This document shows, one piece after another, positions 57,462-64,000 of a DNA stretch of 64,000 nt. The DNA is from Choristoneura fumiferana (lineage: Eukaryota; Arthropoda; Insecta; Lepidoptera; Tortricidae). Under the pieces are notes generated by a model. The model ran no database searches, was not told the origin of the DNA, and saw only the letters and a program-made list of their open reading frames with translations. The stretch lies in assembly GCF_025370935.1 (NCBI RefSeq), contig NC_133481.1, positions 10,180,610 through 10,244,609 on the forward strand. The letters run 5' to 3'. Each line of letters opens with the position of its first letter. Positions within the stretch are counted from its first letter, which is position 1. The position numbers were made by a program, and so were the translations under genes.

Positions 57462-57645
57462 CGCTTTCCCGTGGGAACTATCCAGTGTTCTAGGATAAAG
57501 AGTATCGTATGTGTTAATTCAGGTTACAAAATAAATATCTGTGGACCAAATTGCATCAAAGTTCGTCGAGCTGTTAATGCGCTATTAAGTAACAAAGTAT
57601 CCAAACATCTTCGCAAACTTTCTCGTTTATAATATTAGTAGGATA
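57462..57645 (-). mobile_element. Helitron-like element, CTAG end lost
   Basis: 'cgctttcccgtgggaactat' at the left and 'aactttctcgtttataatat' with 'tagtaggat' at the right bracket a diverged interior ('aaattgcatcaaagttcg'). The short plus-strand frame at 57432-57632 is element sequence. Confidence 0.55.
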
Positions 57646-57649
57646 GTAT

Positions 57650-58100
57650 ACAAATTCGCCCACTTGTAGCATGAGTGTTATTTTGTTTAACATAAGTTGC
57701 CTCTAATTTAATGGAACGCTTACTTTCGAAGAATCAAAGATCGCGCCGAACAATGGCTCGATATAATTGCGGAAATAATTGTTTTTAAACTTGGCGCTAA
57801 GTTCGCTGGCAGGAAACAATGGCTGAACATTAGTAATAGGACCGTCTCAAGAAGCACTTCGACTTTTCGATTAACCCCGTCCCACTGCGACCACAGAACA
57901 GATAGTAGGTAGACAAGCCCCAACTATATCTAACTAAATAAACATAAAAACATCGGTATTTTGTTAAAATATGATGAATCATAAATCGCGTTTATTTATA
58001 ATAGTTATAATCTCGCGGTTTTTGACAAAAATGTTCAGAAGCGCAAAATGGTGGATACTTTCCAATTCGGTCTATTCGTAATTTCGGTCATGGCAAGCAC
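57650..58100. other. No gene supported
   Basis: A minus-strand frame at 57720-57923 is open for 67 codons and has a donor-like 'cgaaa|gtaagc' near its end. It is Leu-rich, without a recognisable domain or partner exon. Confidence 0.25.
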
Positions 58101-58103
58101 GAC

Positions 58104-58340
58104 GATATTACAAAATTACTATGTAAATTAAATGGTTCAACTCACGATAATAATCCAGGAAACGGTCCGACTAGTTTCGAGCTTTTCGGAAGCACTTTTT
58201 TATAGGTCAACTTTCAAAGGCTCATCTTAGGCATAGGCTTCATAGGCATAGGTTTTCATAGGTTCAACTAGTCGGATCGTTTTCTGGCTTAGAATCGTGT
58301 GTTGAACTGTTGAATTTTGTAATTTTATCAATATGTCTCA
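58104..58340. mobile_element. Inverted-repeat element
   Basis: The left arm 'ggttcaactcacgataata' and 'ggaaacggtccgactagttt' is complemented by the right arm 'aactagtcggatcgttttc' and 'agaatcgtgtgttgaac'. Outer AT-rich text ('attacaaaatta' and 'gaattttgtaat') continues the symmetry. The centre has a 'cataggcttcataggcatagg' stutter. A truncated relative is at 34.2 kb. Confidence 0.65.
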
Positions 58341-58344
58341 CAAA

Positions 58345-59580
58345 AGTTTAAGTAATATTATGACGATACTACAGTTGATAATAACGATAAAACTTTTTAT
58401 TTCGGGCAATAACACCCATACAATACCAACCCAGTAAACACCATATAGGCTAAATAACATTAATAAATAAAAACAACACTTAAGTGTTATTTAGGTGGCA
58501 AAACGGCTTAAATATATCCTCATCCATTTTTATCTTTATAGAAACGGACACTAACCTATCTTACATCGTGTCGAGTCTTCTATCTTCTCTTTTTGTAATT
58601 AGGTCTCCCAATACAATAATGATAAGATCCCTGAGCGCGCTCTAAGGATTTCAATACTTTTGTTAAGTTCATTGTGCTGCCCGTCCACGATTTACTTTAA
58701 GATTAAATTCTTTCTGTTTCAAACGTAGATTTAATTTTATCTGAAACAAACGAAAAATACTTAAAGAAGACTATTTCAAATGTTTCTAACACACACTTTT
58801 AACTATGTTTCTACGAGTATACGAGTATTGTCTGTATGTAATGGAATCTTTGAACTTTATTTTCACCCAATTCAATATGAACGTGCAATTACAATTACTT
58901 TGCAAACCCGTGACCGCGTTTGCTTTGGACGCGGGTGAGCAAAGTAATTGTAATAAATAGGTAGTTCATCGATAGAACCTCCGCAAAGTAACGCCTTATT
59001 CAATAAATTAGACAATATAATAATATGATATCATCAAGCTGATCTAGTGATGGCACCAGAAGCTAGATAATGGAGCTCCAAAAAAGAAAAACGTGACCTA
59101 GAAGAAACTACCTAAACACCTAAGACGAAAGACCTAAATAAAAGAAACCCTGCCTCTTTGGGCTTGTCAGAATAGTCGTAAGTTTTAAATTGACCAAAAA
59201 TGGTATCCAAGATCAGATGTTTTAGGCTAGCACTGGAACTCTAAAATAGAACAATATTAGTAGCTACATTTCCCATATGGAATTTACTGTCAAGAAGAAG
59301 CAGAAAAAAATAATGCCTCTTAATCGAATACTTACTAAATCGCGTAGGCATCGCATAGACTCTTAGGGTCACTCCTAATTTTGTATAAACTGTTACGATA
59401 ACGAACGATATCTCAAATAAGGGTTCCATAACCATAACCGTTCTGCTAACTGATCGTCGTTATGAGGGCAATAACGTTCAGACATAACTCGGGCATGGAC
59501 ACAAGATGTTCCAGTTTTATGTTCGGCTGTAAGATTATTTTTTATTCGCTGTTCTCCGATAATTGGACGATATTTTGCAG
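58345..59580. other. No gene; one small hairpin
   Basis: A perfect 15-bp inverted repeat (58889-58903 and 58939-58953, ttacaattactttgc) surrounds a second stem, ccgcgt and acgcgg. Otherwise this is AT-rich DNA with nothing supported. Confidence 0.4.
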
Positions 59581-59584
59581 GTTA

Positions 59585-59830
59585 TATCTGTACTAATCTC
59601 TCTCTCTCGTCGCTAAACTCTTGACAGTGTTCTTGGCCGTCTCGGTTGAAGATATTTAGTGTTTTCATGACGACTCTCTTGGTAACATAGTGCGGTGGTT
59701 TCCCTTGCCTTACTCACCGCAGTATTGGAGTCCGGATTTCGTATTTGGAAATAGAAATCGCTACTGCCCACCTCACACCAGGTCCCCGTAGTCGCCTGTT
59801 ACTAGGTATACCGACGGAAAGAGATGGGTC
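59585..59830. repeat. Probable dispersed repeat
   Basis: 'gtcgctaaactcttgacag', 'ggtggtttcccttgcc', 'ctcaccgcagtattggag' and 'cggaaagagatgggtccg' match text I recall from a widespread lepidopteran repeat. There is one copy here. Confidence 0.45.
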
Positions 59831-59939
59831 CGTCCTATGCTAAAATCGAGCACGGCACGGGCACTAATATAGGAACATAATAAAGAAACACCTAATTTTG
59901 ATTGTTTGATAGTTTATTTGTAGGCAATTATGAAGAAAA

Positions 59940-60300
59940 TATATGTTGCTGCGTATTCCGTGGACGGCGCGTCAAACCAATGTATCGATTCTCAAAGAGC
60001 TCGGAATAACTACAAGGTTGTCCACTATCTGCTTCCAGCACATATTGACATAGTTTGGACACGTTTTTGCCCGCAGGAACCCTGAGAGCTGAGAGTCTGG
60101 AAAAGCTAATAATGGTAGGCAAGGTCAACGGGAACGTGGTCGCTCACCTACCCGACGGTCAGACCTAGTTAAGTCTCTTGACCTAGTTAAGGCCTGTCTG
60201 CCACAAAAGCACTAAAAGCTGCCGAAGACAGAAAACATGGACCAGTATAATGCAACGAACGAGCCGTAATCACTTCAGACTAGTAAGAAACCACGAGAAC
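59940..60300 (+). mobile_element. LINE C-terminal fragment, second family
   Basis: The plus strand reads TNVSILKELGITTRLSTICF, then HILTYFGHVFARR. Further on it has 'ggtcgctcacctacccgacgg' and 'gctgccgaagacagaaaaca'. These are the C-terminal motifs of another LINE polyprotein family common in Lepidoptera. Frameshifts and a repeated 'gacctagttaag' show decay. The minus-strand frame at 59928-60128 is an artefact. Confidence 0.65.
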
Positions 60301-60304
60301 TACT

Positions 60305-60930
60305 GAAGCAAATTATTGTTGTGGGTCGTAGACCGTGGAAATATGGGCGGCCGTTACTCCATACAAACGTATTCCGCTTTTCGCGCTCTCGCGCTTTATT
60401 CTCTGGATAATTAGATAACTACCTACATTATAACAATTTTTTTACCTCTGTCATGCCACTATTTTTATTTTTCATAGTGTAATTGAACAAGAAACTTTTT
60501 TTTTTTAATCTTTATTTATTATGAAACTTTGATCAAACGATAATGAACATGTCAGTTCCCAAAGGCCTTAACCATAAAAACACCACAACAGCTATAAGAT
60601 TTAAATGAGTAACAACTCGTGCCAAGAGGGACTGACTAACTTTAACATTGAATTTTGCATTGCAAAACAAGCGTTTACTATCCAGTTCTGTTTCGTTCAA
60701 AATACAACTTTTTACCGCTGTTCAAATGACCACCCACTAAAACCGATGGAATTAATTAAACGGACACGTGCGTGCCGACGTGTCCGACACGACGCGGCCG
60801 TGTCCAGTGCCGGCACGTGCCGTATATCAATCAGGAAGACACAGGATCGGGTCCATTTGTTTCGCAGTGCCAACGAATTAATAAACTTGTGCCAGTGGCC
60901 TTTGTTAGTGTGCACGTTATTACACACACA
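60305..60930. other. Longest open frame in the window, not supported as a gene
   Basis: A 125-codon plus-strand frame (60605-60982) is rich in Cys, His and Arg, runs into the (ATC)n LINE tail, and has no domain I recognise. A CpG-rich core at 60760-60825 ('gtgccgacgtgtccgac') explains part of the openness. It could be an untranslated or regulatory stretch. I do not call a gene. Confidence 0.3.
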
Positions 60931-60937
60931 AGAAAAT

Positions 60938-60995
60938 AATCATCATCATCATATCATCCGTAGGACGTCTGTTGGACATTAAGCCTCCCCCATGA
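60938..60995 (-). mobile_element. LINE tail, minus strand
   Basis: (ATC)n, 'catatcatccgtaggacgtc' and 'taagcctcccccatg' are the reverse of the LINE terminal codons and tail seen at 20.5 and 54.5 kb. Nothing upstream remains. Confidence 0.55.
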
Positions 60996-61129
60996 AAATA
61001 TTACTATAGATATAAATGTATCTAGTATCTATAAATGTAATGTCCTATAATATCGATACCAGAACTACAAGTGAATCAGTGCAGTAACATACCAGTATGA
61101 ATATACTTATAATACCGATGTTTAGTCAA

Positions 61130-61285
61130 GAACTATGCAATTTTCCGAGATAGAAACTACCTTATGTTCTACCCCGGGACTCAAATTAGCTGTACACTGA
61201 ATTTCATCTAAATCGGTTCAGCGGTTTCGACGTGAAGAGGTAACAAACAAACAGACTTACAAACTTTCGTTTTTATAATTAAAAG
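61130..61285 (-). mobile_element. Helitron-like element, CTAG end missing
   Basis: 'ttttccgagatagaaactacc', 'ctaccccgggactcaaat', 'aaatcggttcagcggtttc', 'gacgtgaagaggtaacaaac' and 'aactttcgtttttataat'. It is well conserved in the core and has no coding sequence. Confidence 0.6.
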
Positions 61286-61289
61286 TGGA

Positions 61290-61925
61290 ATAATATTCGC
61301 TTGGCCACATTCAGAATGAGTTAGCAAAAATAACACGTAGTTAATTGAAACCACTTTACTTAGATACCTTAATCATTCGTACAATCGTACATGACTTAGA
61401 ATGGTCATTAATAAATTAGATTAATTGTTCGTGCGTTATAGCTAATTAATAAGTACATAAATGAGCTGCTGATATTGCGAGAAACGTGAATTCAAAATAA
61501 TCATAATACGAATGGAAAGCATAAATATTTTTATTGGAATCTTTATACCAAGTATTAAAGTTATTAACTAAAAGGTAATTTAGGTGTTTAAAATTCTTGT
61601 ATTTTTACTACCATAATCAGAAGCCTAAATGTTATCGCAATGTAGGGTAGTTTTGTTTTCTTTCCCGAAATATCTGCGTCTTTCTGCGATTTCGGAAGTT
61701 TACGGTTCAACGTACTTTCTACTTGCAACTATCTCCACTAGATCGGTGAATGACTTATTTTCCTGTTGATCAGGAGTGCATAAATCACACATAAGATTGT
61801 AGGTACGCTCACCCACTATGTATATTCGATGAAGCCATGCAATCTGCACAAGTGACTGTAAGCGCTTCTAACGTTATTCGTTTATAATTAGACGATAGAT
61901 TTACAGTGGCACGCATCACAACAAC
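61290..61925. other. No gene recognised
   Basis: AT-rich stretch with no supported feature. Confidence 0.3.
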
Positions 61926-61930
61926 TCAAT

Positions 61931-62190
61931 TAACGACCGGATGGCCAAGTAGTTAGAGAACCTGACTACGAAGCTTGAGGTCCCGGTTTCGATTCCCGGC
62001 CGGGGCAGTTATTTGTATGAATAATACGAATGTTTGTTCTCGGGTCGTGGATGTTTAATATGTATTTAAGTAAGTATTTATCTATATACGTATGTTAATC
62101 CATTGCCTAGTATCCATAGCTTTGCTTAGTTTGGGACTAGGTCAATTGGTGTCAAGTGTCCCATGATATTTATATTTATTTATTATATTT
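61931..62190 (+). repeat. tRNA-derived SINE family 2, copy 2
   Basis: 'ggatggccaagtagttagag' (box A) and 'ggtttcgattccc' (box B, 61985-61997) are followed by 'cggccggggcag', 'atttgtatgaataatacg', 'tttgggactaggtcaattgg' and a TATTTATT tail. It is similar throughout to 47041-47315. The tRNA-like head is well enough kept to suggest recent activity, but it is a SINE, not a tRNA gene. Confidence 0.8.
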
Positions 62191-62194
62191 AATT

Positions 62195-63240
62195 CCCATC
62201 GAGTTGCCTAAGTTTTTTGCATCCGAAGACATACCTCATGTCACGCTACGCTACTGTTATTTTGTGTAATAACACTTATCGTTACTGGACAGAAATGTAA
62301 AAATGTCAGATTTTACGACATGGAAAATTTATAACTCTTTTTAAACAAACATGCAGTGCAACACGCTTTGAAACGTATTAATCTTGTCTACGTGAAGAAA
62401 ATTACACCTTTTCTGCATATTTACGTGTTCAAAAGCAAATTAAAAGTTATTTACACCATACTTTTAGTCCCGTTCTTGCAAACAGGCTTTCACATTTATA
62501 AAGTGTAAAAGCTAAACCTGGCTATATTCTACTCCATTTAATTTTTACTCTATGAAATCATAACCATTCATTTATTTTTAATTTTAACTGTCAACACGAA
62601 ATTTAAAAAAAAGAACTTCACATGTTATGCGAAAAACATAGCACGAGCGACTAAACACTAACAATATGTCCAAGGCACATTACCCCAATAAACCAATCTA
62701 TGTAGGTAACATAACGAGACTTCAATTTATTACTTAAACTGCGGAAGGATAACTTTCTCGTCCAATTTATGGGTTATTTCGTAAAATGTGCAATAGATCA
62801 TTGCCTCTACCACGGTATCAAGTCTCCTGGGACCATGGAGCACGCAACTCAAATGCCATGACATGACATGCTTCTGTGACGGGCTGTCGTTGTTTCTTGC
62901 TTCCTTACTGTTCGATTTTTAAATTGAAATATCAGCCAATATCGTATTTCAAATGTTTTGTTTGTGGCTTGTTTTATTTTGCTGGAAGCTATTAACTATA
63001 TTACTGCAAACGCTCGTCTTGCATTTGGCCGGTTTTTATTTTTTTCGAAACCTTATTCCACCAATTCGTTTATTTGTGTGTATGCGATGTTTGTAATGTA
63101 ACTGATGCAAAGATAGTAATTTATAACATCATTTCATTCATTATAAGGTGAACTTTTACTCAATACCAGTATAAATGCCATTAAGTATTGTGGAAAAAAG
63201 CTGTACGATGCATGACAGAATTCAAGGCATGACTTAAGAA
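62195..63240. other. No gene recognised
   Basis: AT-rich stretch with no supported feature. Confidence 0.3.
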
Positions 63241-63244
63241 CGTT

Positions 63245-63752
63245 TATACCTGCTGAGCTTTCAACGTTGCATTTTTGATAGTTTTTCTCGATTATTCCAT
63301 AAAAATTGAATGAAAATTAAAAATGTGGTCTGATAGAACTGTTCTTAATATATACATAAGTTAGTCTACTGCAATAATTATGCGTGATAGACTTTTATTT
63401 TCTTTAAAAACCGTTAATAAACATTTTATCGTCACATCATTTTTAAAGAATATAAAAGTCTATCACGAATAATTATTGGAGTAAAAACATTAACTTATAT
63501 ATTAAGAACAGTTCTATCAGACCAGATTTTTAATTTTCATTAAATTTTATTTAGTACATACATACATAAAATCACGCCTCTTTCCCAACGGGGTAGGCAG
63601 AGTACATCCTTCCACTTGCTACGATTCTGGCATACAACTCTCGCTTCCTCTACATTCATCAATCTTTTCATGCATGCACGACCACGATTTTTATGGAATA
63701 ATCGAGAAAAACTAACAAAAATGCAACGTTGCCAGCTCAGCAGGTATATCTT
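63245..63752. mobile_element. Long palindromic element with an interrupted arm
   Basis: Left arm 63245-63410 is complemented by 63436-63540 (inner part) and 63691-63752 (outer part). Diagnostic pairs are 'tatacctgctgagc' with 'gctcagcaggtata', and 'ggtctgatagaactgttc' with 'gaacagttctatcagacc'. Without the insertion the arms would be about 160 bp. No transposase is encoded. The long minus-strand frame at 63540-63905 is assembled from the insertion and the outer arm. Confidence 0.75.
63541..63690. repeat. Repeat inserted in the palindrome arm
   Basis: 'acatacatacataaaatcac', 'gcctctttcccaacgggg', 'taggcagagtacatcc' and 'ttttcatgcatgcacgacc' form a ~150-bp block absent from the opposite arm. 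The 'cacgcctctttccc' and 'ggggtaggcagag' text is a common lepidopteran repeat start. Possible target duplication: aattttat and atttttat, inexact. Confidence 0.65.
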
Positions 63753-64000
63753 AATGTTTAATGATGATTCCCTGATTGTTTGAAAATAATCATGTTTCAT
63801 ACCATAGTAGCGGTAGCGCGCATTTTTTTCAACTGTACCTTTATTTATGCACCATTTCCGCGGGGTGGACTTTGACAAATGCTCGCAATTTTTGCTTCCG
63901 CTCATTCCTACCTTCCTTTTCTACGAGCACAGATAGCTATCAGTAACTTTTTGTTTTTAAAAAGCCGTCGATATTGTTTTGTCTTATAATAACTCTCCCT

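Noticed and set aside
60605..60982. Longest open frame in the window (125 codons, plus strand)
   Set aside because: It runs into the (ATC)n tail of a reverse-strand LINE, has no recognisable domain and lacks splice or polyadenylation context. A CpG-rich block explains part of its length.
61931..62005. tRNA gene
   Set aside because: Box A and box B are good, but the sequence continues into a SINE body shared with 47.0 kb, and the head does not form a clean cloverleaf with matched acceptor ends.
63540..63905. 121-codon open frame on the minus strand
   Set aside because: It is made of the inserted repeat and the outer arm of the palindrome, so it is repeat sequence, not a gene.

Overview
This is AT-rich, intron-bearing animal DNA, most likely from a moth or butterfly. 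The main reason is the repeat content: Helitron-like repeats ending in CTAG with a 'TTGCCCGCG...TTCGC' end, two tRNA-derived SINE families, LINE 3' ends closing in (ATG)n, the 'GGCCAAGTGCGAGTCGG' repeat and many palindromic MITEs are recalled as typical of lepidopteran genomes. No database search was possible, so species and family names are recognition, not measurement. There are no rRNA genes, no CRISPR array, no operons and no bacterial signals. Almost every open reading frame above 60 codons is chance or repeat-derived.

The one gene that can be fully supported is on the minus strand at 51.4-53.8 kb. Its five small exons are each too short to stand out alone. They join through four GT-AG introns, with matching phases, into a 156-residue coiled-coil protein with a start, a stop and a downstream AATAAA. 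Its introns hold pieces of dispersed repeats. A splice-donor-like site at 56.3 kb could mark an upstream 5' UTR exon. The family was not recognised.

Layout: 0-3.3 kb unrecognised AT-rich DNA; 3.3-5.8 kb repeat fragments and an AT minisatellite; 7.8 kb a near-perfect palindromic MITE; 9-12 kb Helitron, LINE, MITE and SINE pieces; 12.7-16 kb repeats including a piggyBac-type MITE with TTAA target duplications; 18.2-18.8 kb a Helitron-like element split by a TIR element; 19.9-22.0 kb a ~1-kb tandem duplication carrying an internally inverted LINE end; 22.1-22.6 kb the GGCCAAGTG repeat; 24-27 kb fragments and a CATGCT-rich cluster; 28.8-38.4 kb MITEs, Helitron-like copies, a long GCGT microsatellite and a fold-back; 39.6-50.7 kb several families, SINEs and a 427-bp TIR element; 51-55.8 kb the gene with MITEs on both sides; 56-64 kb more fragments, ending in a ~500-bp palindrome with one arm interrupted by another repeat.

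The window is therefore one small gene in repeat-rich non-coding DNA, perhaps with long introns of genes whose other exons lie outside. I see no multi-gene system. The most informative items are the hidden five-exon gene, the inverted and duplicated LINE, the nested insertions, and the link between microsatellites and repeat copies.
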